DNA of 64,000 nt from Nitrosomonas stercoris. GTDB lineage: Bacteria; Pseudomonadota; Gammaproteobacteria; Burkholderiales; Nitrosomonadaceae. Where the stretch lies: contig AP019755.1 of assembly GCA_006742785.1 (NCBI GenBank), positions 124,001 through 188,000 of the forward strand, in the 5' to 3' direction. A program made the translations under genes and the position numbers. Numbering within the stretch: the first letter of the stretch is position 1; every line of letters starts with the position of its first letter. The notes under the pieces are model-generated. The model ran no database searches and was not told where the DNA came from. It worked only from the letters and a program-made list of their open reading frames with translations. Below, one piece after another: positions 33,802-42,667 of this stretch.

Positions 33802-34770
33802 TCAACGCAATACACCGCGTCGCAATAACTGCCACATGACCTTGTATCCCCACAATATAGGATGCCGTCTTAACATGGGGGTAATTTCCACCTTGACTCC
33901 CGTGTGACGTTCAATTTTCCATGCAGCGTAGTCTAAACAATCCCGAAAGGTTAATGTCGCTTTGCTAAGACGTAAAATTGACAATAATCGTCCCTGCCAA
34001 CGGCGTAATCGCCATTGAATACGGGCCACCAATTTCTTTAAAGCTGTTGTCGATTGCACATGATATTGTCCATCGGCTTGCAAGCCCAACAATGGATCCA
34101 ATGCCGGTAGCGCTGCATGCGTTAATTCATTATAAAATTTTGGATCTCGCTGTATCAATTGCTGAGTGCGTTCCTTGCGTTCAGCACGTAATTCTGCAGC
34201 ATAGGTCAACATCAATCCAGTAGTCCAGATGGTGTCTAAACTATTGGCACCTGCTTTCAGTCGCGGTAATGTGGTATTAATAAATTTGAGCACTGCCCGT
34301 GCTTGCGCCTGACAAACACGCTGTTGTACCGAATCGTTGCGTGCATAAAGCAATCGAGTCGGTTGTGCAAAACGCGCCCAGATATAGGGATGAAACCATT
34401 GAGCAGCGCCACACTCGAAATCTGAGGTAGAAATCACTGCGTACTTTGCACGCATTACGCCGTTAGCGGCAGGGACTTCCAAATAAAAAACGTTGGGCGG
34501 TAACCAGACATTTAAATAAGCCAACATACGCCCGGGATAAGCACGACGATAGTCATCCACCAGCACATAAAAATCCGCAATGCCTTCAGTCAAATCACTG
34601 GTATGCAAACAGGAACCATACAAAACAATTGCATCCAGTGCTTCACCGTACCGTTGCTGCAAAACCCGTTTGAAATTCTGAAAAGCTAGTTCCACTGGCT
34701 GGGCGTTGTGCGCTGCTATTTTTTGTACTAGTGGGTCAGGAACATTGGGTGTTCCAACAAAATTATTCAT
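33802..34770 (-). CDS. Nucleotidyltransferase-like protein of the lipid cluster
   Basis: A 322-residue protein. AIVLYGSCLHTSDLTEGIADFYVLVDD (about 48-74) resembles the GS-x(n)-DxD core of the Pol-beta nucleotidyltransferase fold, with the second acidic residue less clear. The rest is basic and unrecognised (LKKLVARIQWRLRRWQGRLLSILRL). It is the last gene of the minus-strand lipid cluster, eight bases after the lipid kinase. Activity is uncertain. Confidence 0.55.
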   Translation of the reverse strand: MNNFVGTPNVPDPLVQKIAAHNAQPVELAFQNFKRVLQQRYGEALDAIVLYGSCLHTSDLTEGIADFYVLVDDYRRAYPGRMLAYLNVWLPPNVFYLEVPAANGVMRAKYAVISTSDFECGAAQWFHPYIWARFAQPTRLLYARNDSVQQRVCQAQARAVLKFINTTLPRLKAGANSLDTIWTTGLMLTYAAELRAERKERTQQLIQRDPKFYNELTHAALPALDPLLGLQADGQYHVQSTTALKKLVARIQWRLRRWQGRLLSILRLSKATLTFRDCLDYAAWKIERHTGVKVEITPMLRRHPILWGYKVMWQLLRRGVLR

Positions 34771-34778
34771 GCCATTTT

Positions 34779-35798
34779 TTATAAAACACGAAACCGGATT
34801 GGTCCATCAGCTACGATTCTCAGAGGACCATGTCGGCTGGAAGCATGATACAACTCACCATCCACAATATATTCATCATCCAGCCATAACTCAATTGCAG
34901 CCGCGTTGTAGCTGTCATAGCCATCTTCTTTGCGTAAATGTTGGCCACGTCCCATGATTAATGCCCAAATATTTCTCCAAAAATGTTTGCTGCCTTGCTC
35001 AACAAATGTAGCATGCAAGGGCGCTGATTCTTGCCCCCAGTAAGGACGAATACCCAACAGCAATTTTTCTAAAGCACTTACCAGCGCAAACAAATAGATT
35101 TTTTCACACACAACTCCATTGCTATTTTTCTGGGTAATATGTACGGGAGCCCATGCGGGCTGAGGTCGTCCTAGAAAAGTACCGACCAATGAACGTAATA
35201 CAATCAGAATGGTAAAAATATCGCCTGTCACGCCGATCTGTTTAATGCGGCTGCGTGAAAATTTGACTCCTCGCGCAATGAGACCTAAGCCCAACATCAT
35301 GCCGTATACATTTTTTTTGCCGGTTTGTTCTATTCGCAACACAGGTCGTTCGATATTTTTAGCAAGCTCTTCTGGCTGAGATAAATAGTGTTTAATCTTA
35401 AGTAAGATTGATTCCGCTTGTCCATCGGTACCCAAATCCAACGCCGTCATATTCGTTGTTCCTGCTGGAACGATAGTAATTGCTGGCCAGTCATGCGGTG
35501 ATAAATGTTCAAACAAACAACTAATAACTCCTTGTAGCGTGCCATCCCCCCCAACAACAATTAGCCATTCTATTTTCATCTTTAACAGCGTAATAATCGC
35601 TTGCTCAAATTCACCAGCGTCAGTTGCTTGAATTTGTTTAATCTCAGGCAATGCTGCCAATAATTCTTTTGCACGCGGACTGTGCTTGCGAAACCATCCT
35701 CCCAATGGGTTATAAATTAGGCCAATCTTGGTATAAGCGGGGACAGAGACAGGAGCAGGAACCACCAGCTTGTTACTTTTTTGCTGCTGATTGCGCAT
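34779..35798 (-). CDS. Diacylglycerol-kinase-family lipid kinase
   Basis: About 340 residues. After a short N-terminus, IGLIYNPLGGWFRKHSP (phosphate-loop region) and WLIVVGGDGTLQGVISCL with the GGDGT nucleotide motif and PAGTTNMTALDL define the DAGK/sphingosine-kinase catalytic domain. The ORF is open to 35921, but that part overlaps the phosphotransferase gene, so I chose the ATG at 35798 (MRNQQQKSNK). Enzymes of this family phosphorylate diacylglycerol, sphingoid bases or ceramide. The neighbouring genes suggest an unusual lipid as substrate. Confidence 0.8.
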   Translation of the reverse strand: MRNQQQKSNKLVVPAPVSVPAYTKIGLIYNPLGGWFRKHSPRAKELLAALPEIKQIQATDAGEFEQAIITLLKMKIEWLIVVGGDGTLQGVISCLFEHLSPHDWPAITIVPAGTTNMTALDLGTDGQAESILLKIKHYLSQPEELAKNIERPVLRIEQTGKKNVYGMMLGLGLIARGVKFSRSRIKQIGVTGDIFTILIVLRSLVGTFLGRPQPAWAPVHITQKNSNGVVCEKIYLFALVSALEKLLLGIRPYWGQESAPLHATFVEQGSKHFWRNIWALIMGRGQHLRKEDGYDSYNAAAIELWLDDEYIVDGELYHASSRHGPLRIVADGPIRFRVL

Positions 35799-36999
35799 GT
35801 CGCTCAGAATAAGGCAGACGCGTAAATACTTTAACCGCAAATTGATTTCTGTCCCGTACGGGATCAATCCCTTCCATCCAGGAACGCAATGTGGTTCCCT
35901 GTGAACGCTCTCGCCACGCAACTAGCAAGCGATACATAAGAAACAAGGTTGAGAGCAAGTGCCATACGACTACCGAAATAAAACCAATGTCCGGTCGGCC
36001 TGCTGCCCAGCCTGCTGTCAATAAAATTAGATTCGGGTTACGACGTGCCGTAATCAGACGATGGAATGAATCTACTTTACGCCAGATGAAAATATCAAAA
36101 GAAGCCAATAAAAACTGAAAAGCCCCTTCACACAAGCGCCCACCTATATAGCCAATAAACATGAGCCAAACTAACAACTCGAGATTGGCCAACGGTGTCG
36201 TAGTTGCTATTAATCCCACTCCCCAGGCTAAATACCATAGCGGAGGGTGAATAATATCCAGGCCATGATCCAACACATCCCCTATTTTGCTAGAGGTCAA
36301 TGTTACCCGTGCTAATTTGCCATCAACTGTATCTAAAAAGGTCATTAGCCAGGCCATGATTAAACCAATGCCGAACATTCCATACCAAAACGCTACGCCA
36401 GCCAGTATCGCCAATATGAGACTAACAAATGTCACATGATTAGGCAGCAAGCCAAAACGCACACATTGGCGAGTTGCCAGTAGCGCAGGTTGCGGCCATA
36501 CCCATTTGGTCACCAGGTCAGTGACGCCTTTATAGGAAGCAGCAAACAATTCAGCTTCAAGTTCGGCCTGATTCGTATGCAAAATAGGCAATACATAAGG
36601 AGGATCTTTCTTTTTCAGATTTTGCTGCACGGCAATGGGTAAATCTTCTAGTGTGCGCTGTGGCAAATTATCTGGAATTTGCTGATTTCCATTTAATACT
36701 TCGCACATGGCAGCAGCCCGATTGCCATCTGTCAGAATAGCCACTGGAACTTTATCTAATGATGTTACAAGCAACATCTGCTGGTTGATTGTCAACAAAG
36801 CATGCAGCACGCGCGCATCAAATAGATAATCTGCACGTAATAACAACACGGCGTTTGCAGTTGCCAATTGAGAGCTTTCCTCTGCCAGCGTTACCTGTTT
36901 AGTCGCACTCAGCATTCGCTCTAAGCGCGAACGCCCACTCATTCCCCATAACTTGGTTTCGCTATCACCAACAATATAAGTTACATAAGTTGCAGACAT
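35773..36999 (-). CDS. CDP-alcohol phosphotransferase fused to a nucleotidyltransferase-like N-terminus
   Basis: About 408 residues. The C-terminal half has the CDP-alcohol phosphatidyltransferase signature DTVDGKLARV...GDVLDHGLD (about 240-265) in a membrane domain. The N-terminal 170 residues contain GMSGRSRLERML and NAVLLLRADYLFDARVLHAL, which resemble the NTP-transferase half of the IPCT/DIPPS bifunctional enzymes but lack a convincing PP-loop. The ATG at 36999 lies eight bases after the lptG stop. It should join a CDP-activated lipid and a polar alcohol, or the reverse. Confidence 0.75.
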   Translation of the reverse strand: MSATYVTYIVGDSETKLWGMSGRSRLERMLSATKQVTLAEESSQLATANAVLLLRADYLFDARVLHALLTINQQMLLVTSLDKVPVAILTDGNRAAAMCEVLNGNQQIPDNLPQRTLEDLPIAVQQNLKKKDPPYVLPILHTNQAELEAELFAASYKGVTDLVTKWVWPQPALLATRQCVRFGLLPNHVTFVSLILAILAGVAFWYGMFGIGLIMAWLMTFLDTVDGKLARVTLTSSKIGDVLDHGLDIIHPPLWYLAWGVGLIATTTPLANLELLVWLMFIGYIGGRLCEGAFQFLLASFDIFIWRKVDSFHRLITARRNPNLILLTAGWAAGRPDIGFISVVVWHLLSTLFLMYRLLVAWRERSQGTTLRSWMEGIDPVRDRNQFAVKVFTRLPYSERHAQSAAKK

Positions 37000-37006
37000 A
37001 TTTATC

Positions 37007-38074
37007 TCAGAAAGTACGGCGTAACAGCCAATAGGTCGCGATGACAATCAAAATTGATCCTGGTGCCACTGAAACCAGCATGGGATTCAATTGCAAAACC
37101 AATCCTACATTTGCAATAATTTGATCCAGCAAATAAATACTTACTCCTACCACAGCAGCCAATACCAGTTTCCCGCCTAATCCCTCACGTACTGAACCAA
37201 ACACGAAAGGAATAGCAATTAAAATCATGGCGATTGTCATAACTATACTGCCCAGTTTGCGCCACAACGCCATAATATACGCATCTGCTTTTTGCCCGGT
37301 CGCTTTCAGAAATTCGGCGTGATGCAACAATTCTAACGGTGTCAGGCTTTCAGGTGATTTAGTCAGCGTGGCGATATCTTCTGGGCCAAGAAATGAATGC
37401 CATTTAAGCACAGATATTTTTCTGGAGAGGATTTGATTGGGCAAAAATAAACGTATCACAACATCGTGTAATTTCCATACGCTTTTATCAAAAATGTCCG
37501 CGTAACGTGCTTGTACGTGCGCTGTCATTACACCGGATTGGTTAAAATGCATCACTTCAATATCTTCTGCTCGTTTTTTGTGTGGCATATCTCCAATACG
37601 CAGAATATTTTGTTTATCACGCGTCCATATGCCAAGCCCCTCGCCCAGCTCTGCTCCTTGCTCTAAGGCAACCGCACGCAAAACGGTTGCTTGTTGCTGA
37701 AATTGTGGCGCCACTGAATAGTCAAGCGCCACTGTTGAGAGTACCAACACGCCTCCCACTCCAAATGGAGCCAAGCTGATCATCAAAGGTGACAAACCGG
37801 CCACTCGCATTGCCGTTAGCTCATGACTCGCAGCTAGTCCTCCCAATCCACCAACCGTCCCTAATAATGCGATAAAGGGAGCGATCTGAATAAAGCGACG
37901 CGGCATGAGCATCGCGGTATAAAGAAAGGCATCGCGCGTGGTATAGGTCCCTCTTCCCACATCATCCAGTTGATCAAGCAAATCAAAAAAACTGAACAAA
38001 GGCAACAAGATGATCGTTGCAATGAGCATGCCAGTCAAAACTTGTAACGCAATATAGCGATAACAGATCTTCAC
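37007..38074 (-). CDS. lptG: LPS export permease LptG
   Basis: A 355-residue YjgP/YjgQ-family protein: three N-terminal helices (LQVLTGMLIATIILLPLFSFF; FIQIAPFIALLGTVGGLGGLAASHELTAMRVAG; PLMISLAPFGVGGVLVLSTVAL), a periplasmic beta-jellyroll, and three C-terminal helices. With LptF and LptB2 it extracts LPS from the inner membrane. Its start abuts lptF. Here it lies inside a lipid gene cluster. Confidence 0.93.
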   Translation of the reverse strand: MKICYRYIALQVLTGMLIATIILLPLFSFFDLLDQLDDVGRGTYTTRDAFLYTAMLMPRRFIQIAPFIALLGTVGGLGGLAASHELTAMRVAGLSPLMISLAPFGVGGVLVLSTVALDYSVAPQFQQQATVLRAVALEQGAELGEGLGIWTRDKQNILRIGDMPHKKRAEDIEVMHFNQSGVMTAHVQARYADIFDKSVWKLHDVVIRLFLPNQILSRKISVLKWHSFLGPEDIATLTKSPESLTPLELLHHAEFLKATGQKADAYIMALWRKLGSIVMTIAMILIAIPFVFGSVREGLGGKLVLAAVVGVSIYLLDQIIANVGLVLQLNPMLVSVAPGSILIVIATYWLLRRTF

Positions 38075-39156
38075 TAATTTCTGGCAGAGAATGATGGCTG
38101 CAGCTCAGGTAGCCGTAACATAACAATCATGAAAAGTGCGCCGTATAGCCACCAAATACCAAGTGAAGGAGCTACGATTTCTTGCTCTACCCAGGTTTTA
38201 GCCAAACCACTCAGATTGTAATAAATGGCAAAAACCAACGCTGCGATGACAAATGTTTTGTCAGCCTTATCTTTACGGGGAGTCGTTCGGGTAAAAGAAA
38301 TCGCAATCAACGCCAGCAAAATGGTAGCAATGGGCCGAGAAATGCGCCATTGAAATTCTGCAATGTCCCATGGTTGATCAGATTCCCATAATGAACGGGT
38401 AGGAGCAGCCTTACGTCGATATTTTTGTGTTTGCGTATCTTCATCAAAGTAGGTCATTTTCTCAAACTGAATGGTACTGTCTTTGATCGCATCAAGTGCA
38501 AGCCGGTAAATTTTCCCATGTTGTAATTCAATGCGCGGCCATTGATTTAATTCCAGCGGATGTTGATAGCCTTTCTGCGATAGCACAATCTCTCTATTTT
38601 CAGCCGTTCTTATGTAATGAAAGACACCTTCCATATACTTCGCGTGCTCGTCTTTCTTTCGAATAAAAATGACGCGACCACTTTTTTCACTACCGTAAAA
38701 TCGCCCTGGTTGAAAGCGATCGGTATTTAATTCCGCCTCAGCTTGTGCATTCATGACGTAACTTTCAGCGTATGCCCATGGTCGCGCGTAAATAGAAAGC
38801 ACGCCACTTAACACTGCAATAGGCAAAGCAACCATGAAAATGGTGCGAACAATTTTTCTATCGCTATAGCCAACTGAACGCAATACATTGATTTCCTGAT
38901 CGCGATTCATACGGCTTAACCCATAAATCACTGCGACATAAAAAGCAATAGGCACCAATACCTCCAGTGCAATAATGGTTTTCAGCCCAACCAGTTTGAG
39001 CATCGCCACCACACCCAGTGTTTCTGCTACTGCTCCGGTCAGAAAGCGCGCTACGCTGAAACTAACAAACAACCCGATCAGAATAATGACAACGACAAAA
39101 AAAGGAGATAGCAGTTCGCGTGAAATATATTTTTCAATAATTCCCATGCCAGACAA
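38074..39156 (-). CDS. lptF: LPS export permease LptF
   Basis: A 360-residue YjgP/YjgQ-family protein with six hydrophobic helices around a periplasmic domain (about 130-265). IIEKYISRELLSPFFVVVIILIGLFVSFSVARF and INVLRSVGYSDRKIVRTI are family blocks. It pairs with LptG, with which it shares one base of overlap. Confidence 0.94.
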   Translation of the reverse strand: MSGMGIIEKYISRELLSPFFVVVIILIGLFVSFSVARFLTGAVAETLGVVAMLKLVGLKTIIALEVLVPIAFYVAVIYGLSRMNRDQEINVLRSVGYSDRKIVRTIFMVALPIAVLSGVLSIYARPWAYAESYVMNAQAEAELNTDRFQPGRFYGSEKSGRVIFIRKKDEHAKYMEGVFHYIRTAENREIVLSQKGYQHPLELNQWPRIELQHGKIYRLALDAIKDSTIQFEKMTYFDEDTQTQKYRRKAAPTRSLWESDQPWDIAEFQWRISRPIATILLALIAISFTRTTPRKDKADKTFVIAALVFAIYYNLSGLAKTWVEQEIVAPSLGIWWLYGALFMIVMLRLPELQPSFSARN

Positions 39157-39162
39157 TTTGCC

Positions 39163-39999
39163 TTATACAGGTGGCAAAGCTGATGGTTTTGATGGCAGTG
39201 CATTCGTATCAGCAGCCAGAATAGATTCTACCAACTGCCAATCTTCTACTTTATCAACATCAATACCAGCTTCAGGAAATGGCAAGATCACTGGGCATAT
39301 ACGAATATTCGTGCGCTCCGAGATTTTTTGCAACGCTTGCGTCAATGTCAAACGACCGAACAAATATAGCCAAACAGCCTGCCAACCCAACACTTGATTG
39401 ATCAATTTCCAAGGGCGCTTGCGCAATGCTTGTGCCTGCTGCCAAAAATCGATCAATGCACGGCCATGAGCGTTGAAAGTGAACAGATTACACCCACAAA
39501 AATTCCCATCACGCAGTCGAATAACCGTCCGTTTGGCGTCACCGTATTTATTTTGCAGCGTTTCATAGCGGATGATAGCAACTGTTACATCGCAATCCAG
39601 ATCGTCCGAAAACCGTAAAAAATAATCAACAATTTCTGTTGTCAGCAAGGCATGGTCAGCTGTGGTCAATAAAATTTTCTGATGTGTATCTATTTGCGCA
39701 CAGCCGTAAGCTGCACTACGGGCTGGTGAATCCAGAGGCGCTACCCACTTAATCTGTTTGTTCGCAATACGTTGCTCAAGTTGCTTATTTTTGGCTAATT
39801 GTGTTTCAACCGGACCACATAACAATACAGAACCGATTTTGTGACACTCTTGCAAGGTATCCAGCACTCGCAACACCATCGCCTTACCACCGACAGGCAC
39901 ATAGGCCTTACACGCTACCTCTGTATGTTTAGCGACAGGATCCTGCTCACCACGATCCGCTGCCAGCACTAGAGCAGCAAACTGTGCGTCGTTATGCAT
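39163..39999 (-). CDS. MobA/GlmU-like NTP transferase
   Basis: About 278 residues of a nucleotidyltransferase-fold protein: FAALVLAADRGEQDPVAKHTEVACKAYVPVGGKAMVLRVLDTLQ (nucleotide loop and sugar/acceptor site), KILLTTADHALLTTE (acidic metal motif reads TADH), DVTVAIIRYE and PEAGIDVDKVEDWQLVE. The usual acceptor is a sugar or sugar/inositol phosphate. The frame is open to 40071. I chose the ATG at 39999 because it leaves the conserved start, and ATG 40041 is the alternative. It lies between lptF and the GNAT-like gene, in the same direction. Confidence 0.78.
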   Translation of the reverse strand: MHNDAQFAALVLAADRGEQDPVAKHTEVACKAYVPVGGKAMVLRVLDTLQECHKIGSVLLCGPVETQLAKNKQLEQRIANKQIKWVAPLDSPARSAAYGCAQIDTHQKILLTTADHALLTTEIVDYFLRFSDDLDCDVTVAIIRYETLQNKYGDAKRTVIRLRDGNFCGCNLFTFNAHGRALIDFWQQAQALRKRPWKLINQVLGWQAVWLYLFGRLTLTQALQKISERTNIRICPVILPFPEAGIDVDKVEDWQLVESILAADTNALPSKPSALPPV

Positions 40000-40021
40000 G
40001 GCATGTTCGGCAGATGATCCA

Positions 40022-41179
40022 TCATGCCAATATTTTTTCATAAATGCGATAACGCTTGTACTCTCGAGCACCTATTCTTTCAAGAATGGAACGCATAGAC
40101 AGGTTGTCTTCCAAAATCCAGGATAATTCAACATGCTGAACTCCTTTGGCATGGACAATCTTTCTGAGCGCATCTATTACCTTGAAAGCCAAAGCGATGC
40201 CTGGCAAGGTGTTATGAAACCGTTTACGCACCCCCATTAATGGTACACGAGCCGTTGTGATGGTATTGGCTTTCAGTTTCCTGATCAACTGTAGCCAGCC
40301 AAAAGGAAAAAGTCTGCCATTTAACGTTGGCAATATTTCATTTAAATTTGGCAATATCACTATAAAAGCAACAGGTTCTCCATCCATCTCGGCTATCCGC
40401 ACATATTCATCTGGTACCAGCCAGCGCAAGGAATCACCTAGTTCCGCAAATTCTTCCTTGGTAAAGGGCACGAATCCCCAATTATCTGACCATGCTTCAT
40501 TGAATATACTGCGCATGATCTCGATTTCTTCATTGAAGCGGTCGCGTCGTAATGTTCTGATTTGTATTTGCGATTGGTATTTACGCTCAATTGCTCGCAT
40601 GGCTGAAGGTGGTTCAAAATCTGTTTCAAGCCAGTACGCCAGCAAATCCTTACATGGTATATAACCATATTGTTCCAGTAATTCAGCGTACCATTTGGCT
40701 GAATATGGCATCATAAAAACAGAGGGAGTATCAAAACCTTGTACCAGCACGCCACATTCCTGGTTGATCGAGAAGTTAAATGGCCCACTGATATGAGAAA
40801 CACCTCGCTCGACCAACCAGGTTTCAGCCGTTTGCATGAGTGCACTAAATACGGTGCTGTCGTTAATTGATTCCAGCATGCCGAAATGGCCAGTGCCCGC
40901 CCCATAGCGCTGCTGATGTAATGTGTCTATTTGCGCACTGATACGCCCGACTGGTTGACCATTATGATAAGCAATCCAACCTTGCCAATGTGCATGTTTG
41001 AAATAAGGATTGAATCTGGAGAAATGCAGGCGTCTTTCCAATCGAAGTGGCGGCACCCACATCGGGTCGTTGGCATAAATTTGCCAAGGCACATCAATAA
41101 ATTTACCTATATCACGAAAACCGGATACAGGTAAAATTTTGATTGCTTGCTTCGATAAAGCACCAGGAGAAATATTCAC
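40022..41179 (-). CDS. GNAT-superfamily acyltransferase-like protein
   Basis: A 385-residue soluble protein. The N-terminal FRDIGKFIDVPWQIYANDPMWVPPLRLERR and GWIAYHNGQPVGRISAQIDTLHQQ, and the C-terminal KGVQHVELSWILEDNLSMRSILERIGAREYKRYRIYEK, are conserved blocks of a widespread GNAT-like family. The last block resembles a GNAT acceptor and CoA region. Bacterial ceramide synthase belongs to a GNAT-like fold, which makes this a candidate N-acyltransferase for a lipid. That link is inference. It precedes the NTP transferase, in the same direction. Confidence 0.6.
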   Translation of the reverse strand: MNISPGALSKQAIKILPVSGFRDIGKFIDVPWQIYANDPMWVPPLRLERRLHFSRFNPYFKHAHWQGWIAYHNGQPVGRISAQIDTLHQQRYGAGTGHFGMLESINDSTVFSALMQTAETWLVERGVSHISGPFNFSINQECGVLVQGFDTPSVFMMPYSAKWYAELLEQYGYIPCKDLLAYWLETDFEPPSAMRAIERKYQSQIQIRTLRRDRFNEEIEIMRSIFNEAWSDNWGFVPFTKEEFAELGDSLRWLVPDEYVRIAEMDGEPVAFIVILPNLNEILPTLNGRLFPFGWLQLIRKLKANTITTARVPLMGVRKRFHNTLPGIALAFKVIDALRKIVHAKGVQHVELSWILEDNLSMRSILERIGAREYKRYRIYEKILA

Positions 41180-41233
41180 ACACTTACGAACAAATGCTTG
41201 TTCAGATTATTTTATCGGCGAATTACAAATCAG

Positions 41234-41722
41234 TTATTTTCTAAATTGCTCTGTATAAACAAGCAAATCGGCAACCATTTTTTGAAAATCCTGCTGTTGT
41301 TGATGCTGCTCGGATTGACCTTCTTCAAGATCAGTTTCTTCCGCCTCAGACAAGTTACTCTGTCTGATTTGGTCATTTCCACCCAAGCGTGAGAACTGAT
41401 AAAACCTGTTCCAGGCGCGGTTATATTCACGCAATTGCTCCTGTGGAATAAAGTTTCGCAACACTTCAAAAGCATCGCGCAAAACAGGCAAACGAGGTTG
41501 CATATAGGTTGCCAGATTATCTGGCCAGCGCGTAACGATAGGATATAAACCAATTAACTCTTCATGAAATACTGTTTCAAAATATTCCACCGCTTCTTCT
41601 CGACGCCGATGGTTTAAGACATCAACTCCCATCGTAACCAATAAAATTACACCCAGTAATGCAAATGGCCAAATTGGAGCATCATGAATATAAAGCGAAA
41701 TTTGTTCAATAACCTTATCCAA
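41234..41722 (-). CDS. Membrane-anchored protein of unknown function
   Basis: A 162-residue protein with one N-terminal transmembrane helix (PIWPFALLGVILLVTMGVDVL, about 16-36) and a soluble, mostly helical tail that ends in a Gln/Glu-rich stretch (DLEEGQSEQHQQQQDFQ). No family is recognised. It ends 55 bases before the GNAT-like gene start in the same direction. Confidence 0.5.
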   Translation of the reverse strand: MDKVIEQISLYIHDAPIWPFALLGVILLVTMGVDVLNHRRREEAVEYFETVFHEELIGLYPIVTRWPDNLATYMQPRLPVLRDAFEVLRNFIPQEQLREYNRAWNRFYQFSRLGGNDQIRQSNLSEAEETDLEEGQSEQHQQQQDFQKMVADLLVYTEQFRK

Positions 41723-42000
41723 AATATTCTCAACCTTTTTTCAAAAAGATGATGTTTATTAAAATGATTCATTTTTTATATTGTGACTGTTTGATATTGC
41801 CATAGCTCATCAATGGCCGCAATGCTTTAAAATACAATTATTTCATCGGTAACACTCATCAAAACCAATCTATAAAAATGATCATTCATCATAAAAGCTG
41901 GCCAGTTATTCAATCTTCTGTGATATAAAAATCTACTCAGAAATAATTTTAAGATATCAGGTTAGCCAAATTTTCCCTTGAAACAACTGCAAGGCATGTA

Positions 42001-42621
42001 ATGGAAGATCAAGAAAAAAACACATCCGAATTACTACAATTGATTGTTGTACAAAATAACAATGAAATGATTACCGTTGATCAGATCAAACACTCTCTAG
42101 ATGAACGGGGCTTTGCCATCTTGCTCGCTATTGCCACATTACCAATTTGTTTGCCGATTCCTGCTCCACCAGGATTTACCACTATTTTTGCCGTACCTCT
42201 TTTTATTTTTTCGATACAAATGATATGCGGCCGACGCACACCATGGATTCCACAATGGCTAGCAAGAAAAGCAATACACAAAAAAATATTGGATAAGCTA
42301 ATCGATAAAATTACGCCTTGGTTACAAAAAATAGAGCGTCACATGCATCCACGTCTGACTTATATCAGCGTCCATGCTTGGGAACGTATCATTGGGTTAT
42401 TTTCGTTTATCTTTTCAATTTCCATCGCGCTCCCTATCCCGTTGGTCAACTTTTTACCAGGTTGGGGTATTCTTGTTATGTCGCTTGGGCTGTTGAGCAA
42501 AGATGGCGTGACTATCTTCGCCGGCATGATTGTGGGCACTGTAGGTGTAGGGGTCTCGCTGGTAATCGTCGCGTTATTATGGATGGGGGTTCCTATTCCT
42601 TTTCCACGCCCATTTGACTAA
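42001..42621 (+). CDS. ExoD-family exopolysaccharide synthesis protein
   Basis: A 206-residue inner-membrane protein with four or five hydrophobic segments. FAILLAIATLPICLPIPAPPGFTTIFAVPL and IALPIPLVNFLPGWGILVMSLGLLSKDG are the ExoD duplicated motifs. ExoD is linked to exopolysaccharide production, but the biochemical role is unknown. It stands divergent from the membrane protein gene and convergent with the adenylating enzyme, and a CCTAAAA/TTTTAGG hairpin lies at 42624-42654. Confidence 0.85.
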   Translation: MEDQEKNTSELLQLIVVQNNNEMITVDQIKHSLDERGFAILLAIATLPICLPIPAPPGFTTIFAVPLFIFSIQMICGRRTPWIPQWLARKAIHKKILDKLIDKITPWLQKIERHMHPRLTYISVHAWERIIGLFSFIFSISIALPIPLVNFLPGWGILVMSLGLLSKDGVTIFAGMIVGTVGVGVSLVIVALLWMGVPIPFPRPFD

Positions 42622-42667
42622 AACCTAAAAAAATGCCAATAAGATGATTTTAGGAGATTATCTGAAT

